Shown: positions 39,660 through 49,405, counted from the first letter of the stretch. The stretch is 64,000 nucleotides of DNA from Paracoccus onubensis (GCF_003591515.1 NZ_QZCG01000004.1:124001-188000), one strand, 5' to 3'. The notes: a model not told the origin generated them from the sequence alone. Numbers and translations: made by a program.

Positions 39660-42600
39660 CTATCCCGCGGCAGCAAGCAGAGAAGCATTGCCACCTGAGG
39701 CGGTCGTATCGATGCAGAGATGCCGTTCGAGAATCGCGTAATCAGCCAGTTCCACCGATGTCACAAGCGGCACGATCGCGCCGTCGCGCGCGGCCAGTGC
39801 GATCCGATAATCACGCGCCCTGTCCTCGGGGCCATCATAGGCCACGACGGCAATCCCGTTCAGCAAGGTCAATGCTTCGGCAGGCAGCGTCCCCTTGATC
39901 TCGACAGCGGCACAGCCCTGCGCCCTTGCAACCGCCGCCTGCGCCGCGCAATCCGGGCCGAGACACAGCACCGTTCCGCGCGCATGTGTGGTCAGGCGGT
40001 TCGATTCCCCGGTCGGCCCCGGCATCAGCGTGGTTTCCCGTGCGGTCGCCGTATCGGTATGGGCGGCATCCAAAGCCGTCTGAACCTGCGCCGGATCGGC
40101 GACGACTTCCGCATCCGTGATCATGCGTTCTATAGTTACCGCACGGAAACGCGGAACATAATGTGGCCCGCCCGCCTTCGGCCCGGTGCCGGAAAGACCT
40201 TCACCGCCAAAGGGTTGGCTTCCGACAATTGCGCCGATCTGGTTTCGGTTCACATAAAGATTGCCGGCACTCACAAGGCTGTCGATATGCTGCACCCGAT
40301 CATCGATCCGGGTATGCAGACCAAAGGTCAGCCCGTATCCGGATCTGTTCACCGCCTCGATCACCTTATCCAGTTCACGCGCCTCGAAGCTCGCGACATG
40401 CAGGACCGGGCCGAAGATTTCGCGTTCGATATCCTCGATCCCGCCGACCCGGATCGTGACCGGGGCAACGTAATGCCCGCGCCCCGGCGTCTTGAGCCGA
40501 TGCAGGATTCGCCCATCGCTGCGCGCCTTGGCGATATGTGTCTCGATCCCCTTCTTCGCTTCCGTCGAGATCACCGGGCCGACATCGCTGTCCAGATACC
40601 ACGGATCTCCGATATGCAGCTCATCCATCGCTCCATGCAGCATTTTCAGCAGCTTGTCCTCGACGTCCTTCTGCACATACAGCACCCGAAGCGCCGAACA
40701 ACGCTGACCTGCCGATTGGAACGCGCTGGCAAGGATGTCGCGCACCGCCTGTTCCGGCAATGCCGTCGAATCCACGATCATCGCGTTCAGCCCGCCGGTT
40801 TCCGCGATCAGCAGCGCATCGGGTGACAGATTCGCCGCCATCGCCCGGTTGATTGCCTGCGCCGTCGGCAGGGAACCGGTAAAGCAGACCCCCGAAACGC
40901 GCGGATCGCTGCAAAGCGCGGTACCGACCTTGCGCCCTTCACCCGGCAGCAATTGCAGCGCGTGAACGGGCACTCCGGCCTCGTGCAGAAGCTGCGCGGC
41001 CCGCCATGCGATCAGGCTGGTGGTTTCCGCCGGTTTGGCCAGCACGCCATTGCCTGCGGCCAGGGCCGCTGCGATCTGGCCGGTGAAGATCGCCAGCGGA
41101 AAATTCCAGGGCGAGATGCAGGTGAAGATACCGCGCGGCGCGTCCCCGGATACAAACCCGGCATAATAGTGCAGAAAATCCACGGCTTCGCGCAACTCCG
41201 CCACAGCATCGAATTGCGATTTCCCTGCCTCGCGGGCAATCAGGGCAAATAATTCGCCAAAATTTTCTTCGTACAGATCAGCGGCGCGCCGCAAAATCTC
41301 TGCCCGCTCGCCCGGTGAGGCGTCCCAGATCTGTGCGGCATCCAGCGCAGCCGCGATATCGGTGCCCCCGGCCCATTCCACGACCCCCACCCGGTCGTTG
41401 CCCTGAGCCGGGTTGACGATCTCTTCCCGATGACGCTCGCTTTCACCCACTGCGGCCAGCAAAGGTCCACCCTGCCAGCGATATCCTTGCCAGGGCGCAC
41501 GCGCCGCCTCGACCCTCGCCTGTTCAACCGGGTCGCGCAGATCGAACCCCCGAGCGTTCGCCCGCTCGGGGGCAAACAACTCGGCGGGGCGCGTGACGCC
41601 GGGAGCAGGCTTGCCCGCGACGGCGTCGTATTCGACAAATGGATCGGGCGCGACGTCTTCGGGCGCGATATCCTCATCCACGATCCGGTTCACGAAACTG
41701 GAATTCGCGCCATTCTCCAGCAATCGCCGCACCAGATATGCCAGCAGATCCTCATGCGCTCCGACCGGCGCGTAAATCCGGCAGCGGGTCCGATGTTTCG
41801 CCTTGACGATCTCGTGCAGCGCCTCGCCCATGCCATGCAGGCGCTGGAATTCGAAATCGCGATCCTCGCCCGCCAGATGCAGGATCGCGGCGACGGAATG
41901 AGCATTATGGGTGGCGAATTGCGGATAGATGCGAGGGCTGGCCAGCAATTTCCGCGCACAGCAGATCCATGCCACATCGGTCGCGGATTTATGGGTCCAG
42001 ACCGGAAAATCGTCCAGCCCCTCGACCTGATAGCGCTTGATTTCGGTATCCCAATAGGCCCCCTTGACCAGCCGCACCATGACGCGCCGGTCAAGACTTT
42101 CCGCCAAAGCCTCAAGCCAGTCCAGAAACGGCGCGGCGCGTTTGCCGTAAGCCTGCACGACCACGCCGAACCCGTCCCAGCCCATCAGAGCGGGATCCGA
42201 AAGCACAGCCTGAATGACATCCAGGGAAAGCTCCAGCCGGTCGGCCTCTTCCGCGTCGATATTCAGGCCCATATTCGCGTCCTTCGCCTGACGGCACAGG
42301 CGCAGAACGACGGGAACGAGTTCCGCCATGACCCGGTCGCGCTGCGGTTCCTCGTATCGCGGATGCAGCGCGGAAAGCTTGATCGAGATGCCGGGATTAT
42401 CGCGGATATCGCTGGCCCGCGCCTCGCCGGCCAAGGCGCGGATCGCCCCTTCATAGGCCGCCAGATAGAAATCCGCATCGGCCTGGGTTCGCGCCGCCTC
42501 GCCCAGCATGTCGTAGCTGTAGGTATATCCCTCGCGCACGCGGTCTCGGCCGCGCCGGATCGCATCCCTGACCGTCTCGCCCAGCACGAATTGCTGGCCC

Positions 42601-43100
42601 ATCTCGCGCATGGCGCGATGAACGGCGGTGCGGATCACCGGCTCGCCCAGCCGTCGGACCGCGTTGCGCAAATGCCCCGCGATACCCGGATGCTGATCGT
42701 CCCGCAGAACCTTGCCCGTCAGCATAAGCGCCCAGGTCGAGGCATTGACCAGCGACGACGACGATTTGCCCATATGCTGCCCCCATTCGGAAGGCGCGAT
42801 CTTGTCCTCGATCAGATCGTCCATCGTCTCGGCATCTGGGACACGCAGCAAAGCTTCGGCCAGGCACATCAGGGCCACTCCCTCGTCGGTGGAAAGCCCG
42901 TATTCTGCCAGAAACACCTCCATCAATCCGGGCTTGCTGTCCGAACGGATCGCGCGGACCAGATCGGCAGCCTTTGCCGCGATCCTGCCCCGCGCCTGAT
43001 CGTCAGGTGCGAAAGCCCGTACCAGATCGCCGATCAGTTCCGCCTCATCGCCCAGATGCAGATCGCGGATCGTCTGGCGAATGTCGTCAACGCGGCTCAT
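39660..43100 (-). CDS. putA: Bifunctional proline dehydrogenase / glutamate-5-semialdehyde dehydrogenase
   Basis: This 1146-residue fused enzyme oxidises proline to glutamate in two steps. The N-terminal FAD domain shows the proline dehydrogenase pattern (GISIKLSALHPRYEEPQRDR, MVRLVKGAYWDTEIK, QFATHNAHSV). The C-terminal NAD domain shows ISPWNFPLAIFTGQIAAALA, the glutamate region GSLPTAQAINR and the catalytic cysteine in SAGQRCSALRVLYVQ. After this comes a domain of about 100 residues that caps the long form. No ribbon-helix-helix DNA-binding domain is seen at the start, so it is not expected to regulate its own gene. A B12-box-like hairpin follows the stop. Confidence 0.95.
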   Translation of the reverse strand: MSRVDDIRQTIRDLHLGDEAELIGDLVRAFAPDDQARGRIAAKAADLVRAIRSDSKPGLMEVFLAEYGLSTDEGVALMCLAEALLRVPDAETMDDLIEDKIAPSEWGQHMGKSSSSLVNASTWALMLTGKVLRDDQHPGIAGHLRNAVRRLGEPVIRTAVHRAMREMGQQFVLGETVRDAIRRGRDRVREGYTYSYDMLGEAARTQADADFYLAAYEGAIRALAGEARASDIRDNPGISIKLSALHPRYEEPQRDRVMAELVPVVLRLCRQAKDANMGLNIDAEEADRLELSLDVIQAVLSDPALMGWDGFGVVVQAYGKRAAPFLDWLEALAESLDRRVMVRLVKGAYWDTEIKRYQVEGLDDFPVWTHKSATDVAWICCARKLLASPRIYPQFATHNAHSVAAILHLAGEDRDFEFQRLHGMGEALHEIVKAKHRTRCRIYAPVGAHEDLLAYLVRRLLENGANSSFVNRIVDEDIAPEDVAPDPFVEYDAVAGKPAPGVTRPAELFAPERANARGFDLRDPVEQARVEAARAPWQGYRWQGGPLLAAVGESERHREEIVNPAQGNDRVGVVEWAGGTDIAAALDAAQIWDASPGERAEILRRAADLYEENFGELFALIAREAGKSQFDAVAELREAVDFLHYYAGFVSGDAPRGIFTCISPWNFPLAIFTGQIAAALAAGNGVLAKPAETTSLIAWRAAQLLHEAGVPVHALQLLPGEGRKVGTALCSDPRVSGVCFTGSLPTAQAINRAMAANLSPDALLIAETGGLNAMIVDSTALPEQAVRDILASAFQSAGQRCSALRVLYVQKDVEDKLLKMLHGAMDELHIGDPWYLDSDVGPVISTEAKKGIETHIAKARSDGRILHRLKTPGRGHYVAPVTIRVGGIEDIEREIFGPVLHVASFEARELDKVIEAVNRSGYGLTFGLHTRIDDRVQHIDSLVSAGNLYVNRNQIGAIVGSQPFGGEGLSGTGPKAGGPHYVPRFRAVTIERMITDAEVVADPAQVQTALDAAHTDTATARETTLMPGPTGESNRLTTHARGTVLCLGPDCAAQAAVARAQGCAAVEIKGTLPAEALTLLNGIAVVAYDGPEDRARDYRIALAARDGAIVPLVTSVELADYAILERHLCIDTTASGGNASLLAAAG

Positions 43101-43212
43101 TTGTTACCCTCCCGGCGGCAAGACGTCGCAGCTGGCTGACCGAATCGGCCCGCAGTTGCGTATGATTGGCGCAAGGTCTATCTGCTGAAACGAAAGATCA
43201 ACCGAGGCTATC

Positions 43213-43377
43213 ATGATTGTCATTGCCGCCATCGTCATCGGCGTTTTTCTGGGCTGGCACCGCGCCACGAAACTTGGCGGGGATCGGCGAGACCGCGCCC
43301 AATATGCCGCCGGCTACGCGCTGGCCTTTGCGGTTCTTGGGTTGTTCGTCACGATATTCCTTGACCGGATGGCCTGA
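43213..43377 (+). CDS. Small two-helix membrane protein (54 residues)
   Basis: This short gene encodes 54 residues with two hydrophobic helices: MIVIAAIVIGVFLGWHRATK at the start and AAGYALAFAVLGLFVTIFLD at the end, joined by a short charged loop (LGGDRRDRAQ). Its stop codon overlaps the start of the VWA-protein gene (TGATG), which supports real, coupled translation. No family is recognised. Its job may be to anchor or assist a neighbour, but this is a guess. Confidence 0.65.
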   Translation: MIVIAAIVIGVFLGWHRATKLGGDRRDRAQYAAGYALAFAVLGLFVTIFLDRMA

Positions 43378-44558
43378 TGTTCATTCCTTTCCTCGACAAT
43401 CTGCGCCGTCAGGGGGTTCCGGTCAGCCTGCGGGAATGGCTGGATTTGATGGGAGGAATGCAGGCCGGCGTTACCGGATGGTCGGTGGATGGCTTCTATC
43501 ATTTCGCACGCGCCTGCCTGGTCAAGGACGAGCGCCATATCGACCGTTTCGACCGCGCCTTCGGCGAGGCCTTCGCAGGACTTGAGAATATTCCCGTCGA
43601 AGCCCTGGTGCATGAACAGTCCATTCCCAAGGAATGGTTGGAAAAACTGGCAGAAAAACTGTTGAGCGACGAGGAAAAGGCGCAAATCGCGGGCAGCGGC
43701 AGTTTCGAGGAACTGATGAAGAAGCTGCGCGAAAGGCTGGCCGAGCAGCAATCCCGTCATCAGGGCGGCAATAAATGGATCGGCACGGCCGGAACCTCCC
43801 CTTTCGGGGCTTATGGCTACAATCCCGAAGGCATCCGTATCGGTCAGCACGAAAGCCGTCACCGCCGCGCCGTCAAGGTCTGGGACAAGCGCGAATTCCG
43901 GGATTTCGACGACAGCGTCGAACTGGGGACCCGCAATATCAAGGTGGCGCTCAAACGCCTGCGGCAATGGGCACGGCACGACGCCCATGAAGAGCTTGAT
44001 CTGCCTGCGACCATCCGGGCCACGGCGGATCACGGTTATATTGATGTGAAAACCCGGCCCGAGCGGCGCAATGCCGTGAAAGTCCTGCTGTTTCTGGATG
44101 TGGGCGGCAGCATGGATGATCATGCCCGGCTGATGGACGAGCTGTTTTCAGCCGCGCGCGCCGAATTCAAGCATATGGAGCATTTCTATTTCCATAACTG
44201 CCTTTACGAGGGTGTCTGGAAGGACAACCGCCGCCGCTGGACCGAACAGACGCCGACATGGGACGTGCTGAACCGTTTCGGACGGGACTATAAATGCATC
44301 TTCGTGGGCGATGCCTCGATGTCTCCCTATGAAATCGCGGTGCCGGGCGGCGCGAATGAGCACTGGAACGAGGAATCGGGCGAATTGTGGCTGCGCCGGG
44401 TCTGTGAGACATGGCCGGATCACGTTTGGTTGAACCCGGTTCCCGAAACGCATTGGCGCTATACCCAGTCGATCGCCATGATCCGGCAGATATTCGAGAA
44501 CCGGATGATGCCGCTGACGCTGGAAGGGCTTACGCAGGCGATGCGGGTGCTTGGATAG
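43377..44558 (+). CDS. VWA-domain protein (CoxE-like)
   Basis: This 393-residue protein has an N-terminal helical region (FLDNLRRQGVPVSLREWLDL) and a C-terminal von Willebrand A domain with MIDAS-type motif LFLDVGGSMDDHARL, followed by the VGDASMSPYEIAVPGGANEH segment. It resembles the CoxE-like VWA proteins that often pair with MoxR-type AAA+ ATPases to load metals or remodel complexes. No MoxR gene lies in this window next to it. Its start overlaps the small membrane protein gene by one codon fragment. Confidence 0.82.
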   Translation: MFIPFLDNLRRQGVPVSLREWLDLMGGMQAGVTGWSVDGFYHFARACLVKDERHIDRFDRAFGEAFAGLENIPVEALVHEQSIPKEWLEKLAEKLLSDEEKAQIAGSGSFEELMKKLRERLAEQQSRHQGGNKWIGTAGTSPFGAYGYNPEGIRIGQHESRHRRAVKVWDKREFRDFDDSVELGTRNIKVALKRLRQWARHDAHEELDLPATIRATADHGYIDVKTRPERRNAVKVLLFLDVGGSMDDHARLMDELFSAARAEFKHMEHFYFHNCLYEGVWKDNRRRWTEQTPTWDVLNRFGRDYKCIFVGDASMSPYEIAVPGGANEHWNEESGELWLRRVCETWPDHVWLNPVPETHWRYTQSIAMIRQIFENRMMPLTLEGLTQAMRVLG

Positions 44559-44731
44559 GTCCCGGAATCGTTAAACGTAAGTCTGCCGGGCCTCATGCCA
44601 ATCGTGCTAAGTTAGGCATGTGTCACACTTCGTATTGAATGGCGGTTACCGGACGCATAAGTTGACATGACGCAGGGGCCGCGCGTTGCCGAATACGGGG
44701 CCGCGGCTTCGGGCAGGAAAGGAAGTATAAC

Positions 44732-47152
44732 ATGAATGATTTCGTATCTCAGACCTATCCGGTGTTGCCGTTGCGGGATATCGTCGTTTTCCCGCATATG
44801 ATCGTGCCGCTTTTCGTGGGCCGCGAGAAATCCGTGCGTGCTCTGGAAACCGTCATGGAAAATGACAGCCCGATCCTGTTATCGGCGCAAAAGGATGCCG
44901 CAGTCGATGAACCTTCCGAGGATGGTATCTACCGCACCGGCGTGCTGGCAAATGTCCTGCAACTGCTCAAGCTGCCCGATGGCACGGTGAAAGTGCTGGT
45001 CGAAGGGCGCGAGCGCGTGCAGATCACCGAATTCGTTCCGAATGACACCTATTTCGAGGCAGCCGCCCTGACAATGGCCGAGTCTCATGGTGACGAAGCC
45101 GCGGTTACCGCCCTCACGCGCACCGTGGCCGACGAATTCGAGCGTTATGTAAAAATTCGCAAGAACATCCCCGAAGAGGTCGTGACCGCTGTCTCGGAGA
45201 CACAGGATCCCGGCAAGCTTGCCGACCTGGTGGCCGGACATCTGGGGGTCGATCTCGACCGCAAGCAGGATCTGCTGGACACGCTGGAAATCGCAGCCCG
45301 CCTCGAGAAGATCTATGCCGCCATGCAGGGCGAGATGTCGGTTCTGCAGGTCGAGAAAAAGATCAAGTCGCGCGTCAAGACCCAGATGGAGAAAACGCAA
45401 CGCGAATATTACCTGAATGAGCAGATGAAGGCCATTCAGAAGGAGTTGGGCGACGGTGAGGATGGTCAGAACGAGATCGCCGAACTGGAAGAGAAGATCG
45501 CCAAGACCAAATTCAGCAAGGAGGCCCGCGAAAAGGCCGAAGCCGAACTGAAGAAACTGAAATCCATGTCGCCGATGTCGGCCGAGGCAACCGTCAGCCG
45601 GAATTATCTGGACTGGCTGCTGGCATTGCCCTGGGGCGTGAAATCGCGCACCCGCAAGGATCTGCACCGCGCGGAAACGGTTCTCGACGCCGATCATTAC
45701 GGCCTTGAAAAGGTCAAGGAACGCATCGTGGAATATCTGGCCGTGCAGGCGCGCAGCCAGAAGCTGAAAGGCCCGATCCTGTGCCTTGTCGGTCCTCCGG
45801 GTGTGGGTAAAACCTCGCTGGGCCGTTCGGTCGCAAGGGCGACGGGGCGCGAATTCATCCGTATCAGCCTTGGCGGCGTGCGCGATGAATCCGAGATTCG
45901 CGGACACCGGCGCACCTATATCGGCTCGATGCCCGGCAAGATCATTCAGGCATTGAAAAAGGCCAAGACGACCAATCCGCTGATCCTGCTGGATGAAATC
46001 GACAAGATGGGCCAGGATTTCCGCGGCGACCCCGCCTCCGCCATGCTGGAGGTGCTGGATCCGGAACAGAACTCGACCTTCGTGGACCACTATCTTGAGG
46101 TGGAGTACGATCTGTCGAACGTCATGTTCCTGACCACCGCCAACAGCTACAACATGCCGGGGCCCCTGCTGGACCGGATGGAGATCATTCCGCTTGCCGG
46201 CTATACCGAGGATGAGAAACGCGAAATCGCGCGCCAGCACCTGCTGCCAAAGCAGATCAAGGCGAACGGGTTGCGCAAGGGCGAATTCTCGGTGTCGGAC
46301 GACGCGCTGACCCATATCATCCGCTATTATACGCGGGAAGCCGGGGTACGTTCGCTTGAACGCGAAATCGCCAAGCTGGCGCGGAAGGCCGTGACTGAAA
46401 TCCTCAAGGGCAAGGTCAAATCGGTCAAGATCACGCCCGAGAAAGCCGAGGAATATCTGGGTGTACGTCGCCATCGCTATGGCCTGGCCGAGAAAGAGGA
46501 TCAGGTTGGGGTCGTGACGGGCCTTGCCTGGACTTCGGTGGGCGGCGATCTGCTTCAGATCGAGGCGCTTCGCCTGCCAGGCAAGGGGCGGATGAAAACC
46601 ACCGGCAAGCTGGGCGATGTGATGAAGGAATCCATCGACGCAGCATCCAGTTTTGTCCGCTCGATCTCGCCTGAAATCGGGGTTAAGCCGCCCGAATTCG
46701 ATAAGCGCGACATTCACGTTCACGTCCCCGAAGGCGCGACGCCCAAAGACGGGCCTTCGGCGGGGACCGCCATGGTGACTTCGGTCGTCTCGGTGATGAC
46801 CGGTATTCCGGTGCGCAAGGATGTCGCCATGACTGGTGAGGTCACGCTGCGCGGCAATGTGCTGGCGATCGGCGGATTGAAGGAAAAGCTGCTGGCAGCC
46901 CTGCGCGGTGGTATCAAGACAGTGCTGATCCCGGCGGATAATGAAAAGGATCTGGCCGAGATTCCGGATAACGTGAAAACCGGACTGACCATTATTCCGG
47001 TCAGTAATGTGCGCGAGGTGCTGGGCCACGCGCTGGTCAGAACGCCGGATGTCATCGAATGGGACGAAGCGGCCGAGGAAGCAGCCGCCGAGGCAGCCAG
47101 GGTCGCAGCACGTGACAAGGACATCGGCGGAGGCAGTGCCATCGCGCATTGA
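44732..47152 (+). CDS. lon: ATP-dependent protease Lon
   Basis: This 806-residue protease degrades damaged and regulatory proteins. It has the substrate-binding N-domain (PVLPLRDIVVFPHMIVPLFV), an AAA+ module with Walker A GPPGVGKTSLGR, and the C-terminal serine-lysine protease domain with the catalytic serine at about residue 676 in PKDGPSAGTAM. The frame is intact and length is typical. It carries its own terminator and is followed by the tRNA-Val gene. Confidence 0.98.
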   Translation: MNDFVSQTYPVLPLRDIVVFPHMIVPLFVGREKSVRALETVMENDSPILLSAQKDAAVDEPSEDGIYRTGVLANVLQLLKLPDGTVKVLVEGRERVQITEFVPNDTYFEAAALTMAESHGDEAAVTALTRTVADEFERYVKIRKNIPEEVVTAVSETQDPGKLADLVAGHLGVDLDRKQDLLDTLEIAARLEKIYAAMQGEMSVLQVEKKIKSRVKTQMEKTQREYYLNEQMKAIQKELGDGEDGQNEIAELEEKIAKTKFSKEAREKAEAELKKLKSMSPMSAEATVSRNYLDWLLALPWGVKSRTRKDLHRAETVLDADHYGLEKVKERIVEYLAVQARSQKLKGPILCLVGPPGVGKTSLGRSVARATGREFIRISLGGVRDESEIRGHRRTYIGSMPGKIIQALKKAKTTNPLILLDEIDKMGQDFRGDPASAMLEVLDPEQNSTFVDHYLEVEYDLSNVMFLTTANSYNMPGPLLDRMEIIPLAGYTEDEKREIARQHLLPKQIKANGLRKGEFSVSDDALTHIIRYYTREAGVRSLEREIAKLARKAVTEILKGKVKSVKITPEKAEEYLGVRRHRYGLAEKEDQVGVVTGLAWTSVGGDLLQIEALRLPGKGRMKTTGKLGDVMKESIDAASSFVRSISPEIGVKPPEFDKRDIHVHVPEGATPKDGPSAGTAMVTSVVSVMTGIPVRKDVAMTGEVTLRGNVLAIGGLKEKLLAALRGGIKTVLIPADNEKDLAEIPDNVKTGLTIIPVSNVREVLGHALVRTPDVIEWDEAAEEAAAEAARVAARDKDIGGGSAIAH

Positions 47153-47165
47153 TCTGAAAAATCGC

Positions 47166-47193
47166 AAGCCGGGCAGTAACATGCCCGGCTTTT
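47166..47193 (+). terminator. Rho-independent terminator after lon
   Basis: AAGCCGGGCA and TGCCCGGCTT form a perfect 10-bp stem with a six-base loop, followed by TT and a GC-rich flank. It starts 13 bases after the lon stop. Confidence 0.85.
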
Positions 47194-47270
47194 GCATGCC
47201 GGGAGCACGAATCCGGCCCATTTTTCCGGTCTTGCAGCCCACCACAGTTGCTGCTAAATCCCACCTCCAC

Positions 47271-47345
47271 GGGTGATTAGCTCAGTGGTAGAGCGCTTCG
47301 TTCACATCGAAGATGTCAGCGGTTCAAATCCGTTATCACCCACCA
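47271..47345 (+). tRNA. tRNA-Val(CAC)
   Basis: The 75-base gene folds as a complete cloverleaf: acceptor stem GGGTGAT/ATCACCC, D arm GCTC...GAGC, anticodon stem CTTCG/CGAAG with loop TTCACAT giving anticodon CAC (valine, GUG codons), and a T arm with GGTTCAAATCC. The CCA end is encoded. Its 3' end abuts an integrase pseudogene, so it is the likely attachment site of the accessory region that follows. Confidence 0.96.
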
Positions 47346-47422
47346 TTCCCCCCAACAATCGTTATAAATTCCTTGTTTTCTTAGGCTTGGTTCGTTCTGA
47401 TGTTACAAAACGGACCTTGAAC

Positions 47423-48838
47423 ATGGCTGGCGCGACCCGACATTTACTCAATCGAAACGGAAGATTCTTTGCACAACTGGTTGTCCCGAAAGACCTGCGC
47501 CGAATTATCGGAAAGACCGAACTACGCAGCCCGTTAGGCCCTGATCGGCGCACTGCCATGAAAACCTACCCGGTGCTGTTGCGGCCCTGCAAGACCAGCT
47601 TGCCCGTGCCGAGCATCAACTTGCTGCCTCCGGGTCTATACCGATCCAGCCGGGCCGCTATCCTCTTGCTCTGGATCAGATCGCTGCACGGCACTACGCC
47701 CGCCGTCTGGCATTTGACGACCAGCTTCGTAACGACCCGCGATATGCCGCTGTCGGACGATCTGCTTGTTGCGAACCTGCGGGCTGCCATCGCTGGCAAG
47801 GCGACAGATACCGAGTTGATGGAACTTGTTGGACCGCAGGTCGAGCATTATCGCTATCTGGGTAATCACACCGCCGAAAAGAACGGTGACGAATGGCGCT
47901 CTGTCGCCCGAGCCATTGCTGTGGGTGAACTTGAAGCCCTCGCCAGAGCCGCCGAGCGTGACGAGGGCGATTTCACCGGCCAACCTACACACCCAATGAT
48001 CGCAAATGCTCAGCCGCCAGAGGATGAGCCTGACCCGGTAAGCCTGTCCAAGCTTTGGGATGATTACATCAAGGCCCGCACGACTGCGGGATTTATGAGG
48101 GACGGCGGCAAGCGCATGCGTCCCGTGACGAAAAGCCTGCGCAAAATCCTGGGGCACAATGACGCCCGGAAGATCACCAAGAAAGACGTGAACGAATGGC
48201 GCGACCAGTTACTCACAACGCATTCCGTCAAGACGGTTTCGGATATGTATCTGTCAGCGGTTCGATCTTTGTTGAACTGGGCACATGAAAATGACCGCCT
48301 GCCAAGCAATCCTGCCGCCCCAGTTAAACAAGCCAAGCCCAGGAAACAGCGCGCCCGCCCGGCTGGTTATACCGACCCCGAGGCTGTCGCGGTGCTGAAG
48401 CTGTCGCGGTCTTACGAATCAAACGCGGATCAGTTTGGGCGCATCCGTGAAACGCTTGAATCGGTAAGCGCTAAAAGGTGGGTGCCGATCCTTTGCGCAT
48501 TCTCGGGCGCGCGTGTTTCCGAAATTACGCAAATGCGGAAGGAGGATATACGCAAGGAAGGCGACCGGTGAGTTATGCGCATCACGCCTGATGCAGGAAC
48601 AGTGAAAGCTGGACATTACCGCGACGTGCCCTTGCACCAGCAGGTGATCGCAGAGGGGTTTATTCAGTTCGTTGAACGGGCAGATGAAGGGCCGCTGTTT
48701 CATAACGGTAAAGACCCAGAGCGATATGCCGCCAAGGCCGTGCGAATGTCGAATACTGTTGGAACATGGTTACAGAAGAACAATCTTGTTCCGGCCGGTA
48801 TCTGGCTTGATCATCAATCGAACATCATGAGGTCAAGA
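47423..48838 (+). pseudogene. Tyrosine-type site-specific integrase, decayed
   Basis: The gene starts MAGATRHLLNRNGRFFAQLV, 78 bases after the tRNA. Two compensating frameshifts lie near 47568 and 47745: between them the intended reading is in another frame (GRYPLALDQIAARHYARRLA can be read there). The protein then continues through the core-binding domain to the first catalytic arginine (CAFSGARVSEITQM). A TGA at 48569-48571 replaces what should be tryptophan after EGDR, and the same frame continues with VMRITPDAGTVKAGHYRDVP. The last part lacks the expected HxxR and tyrosine motifs, so the 3' end is lost. It is clearly inactive. Confidence 0.88.
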
Positions 48839-48839
48839 C

Positions 48840-49238
48840 GTGAAACTCCCCTTCGAAGGCAGTCCGGCAGCTGCATTTCTCTCCAGGCGCATACTGGAAC
48901 TGAGGTCAAAAAAGACACAGCGGCAGATCGGGTCTGAAGCCGGATTCCCCAACGCGACTATGCTGAGCAATATGAAAAATGGCCATAACAAGATCCCGAT
49001 CGACCGGGTGCCGGCCCTTGCTAAAGCGCTCGAAACCGATCCCAAACGGTTGATGCTGCTTGCGCTGGAGCAGACAGTGGGTCAGACGGCAACGAAGGCT
49101 ATCGCCGAGACCTTCGGGCATGGCGTTACGGAAAATGAATGTGCATGGATCGACGAGATCCGCGATGCCTCTGGCCGATCGGACCCGCGGCTGACGACCC
49201 GGTCGCGGGTGGCCCTCAGGGCGATCTTTGGCAAATGA
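48840..49238 (+). CDS. XRE-type small regulator
   Basis: This 132-residue protein has a lambda-repressor-like helix-turn-helix (LRSKKTQRQIGSEAGFPNAT, then MLSNMKNGHNKIPIDRVPAL) and the family segment AKALETDPKRLMLLALEQ. Its tail (NECAWIDEIRDASGRSDPRL) resembles the small protein encoded next. It begins with GTG. Placed between an integrase remnant and other remnants, it may be a leftover regulator of the integrated element or a control gene for a lost module. Confidence 0.72.
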   Translation: MKLPFEGSPAAAFLSRRILELRSKKTQRQIGSEAGFPNATMLSNMKNGHNKIPIDRVPALAKALETDPKRLMLLALEQTVGQTATKAIAETFGHGVTENECAWIDEIRDASGRSDPRLTTRSRVALRAIFGK

Positions 49239-49405
49239 TAGGCGAGATCATCACACCTTGCGCGCCGGCAGGTCCTTTGGAATGCCTGACATTGAATGAG
49301 CGGGCCTGGATCGAGTTCATTCGGGTCATCTCGGCTGGATGCGATCCCGCTCCCAGCCCGGAGCGGGTGCGTCACTTGCGCATGATACTGGATCGAGAGC
49401 CCTGA
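49235..49405 (+). CDS. Small protein (56 residues) related to the tail of the XRE protein
   Basis: This ORF starts with an ATG that overlaps the XRE stop codon (ATGA) and encodes 56 residues. It contains LNERAWIEFIRVISAGCDPA, which aligns with the XRE tail NECAWIDEIRDASGRSDPRL, and ends RVRHLRMILDREP. The overlap and the shared motif support it as a real, coupled gene. Function unknown. Confidence 0.55.
   Translation: MIGEIITPCAPAGPLECLTLNERAWIEFIRVISAGCDPAPSPERVRHLRMILDREP

Noticed and set aside
41430..43139. A 569-codon plus-strand open frame opposite putA
   Set aside because: It is antisense to the proline dehydrogenase domain and shows no ribosome site or domain.
44879..47245. A 788-codon minus-strand open frame opposite lon
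   Set aside because: Lon is unmistakable on the plus strand. The antisense frame has no family motif and reflects codon bias.
47273..47422. N-terminal extension of the integrase into the tRNA gene
   Set aside because: The residues before MAGATRHLL are translated from the tRNA and its 3' flank. The conserved protein starts at 47423.
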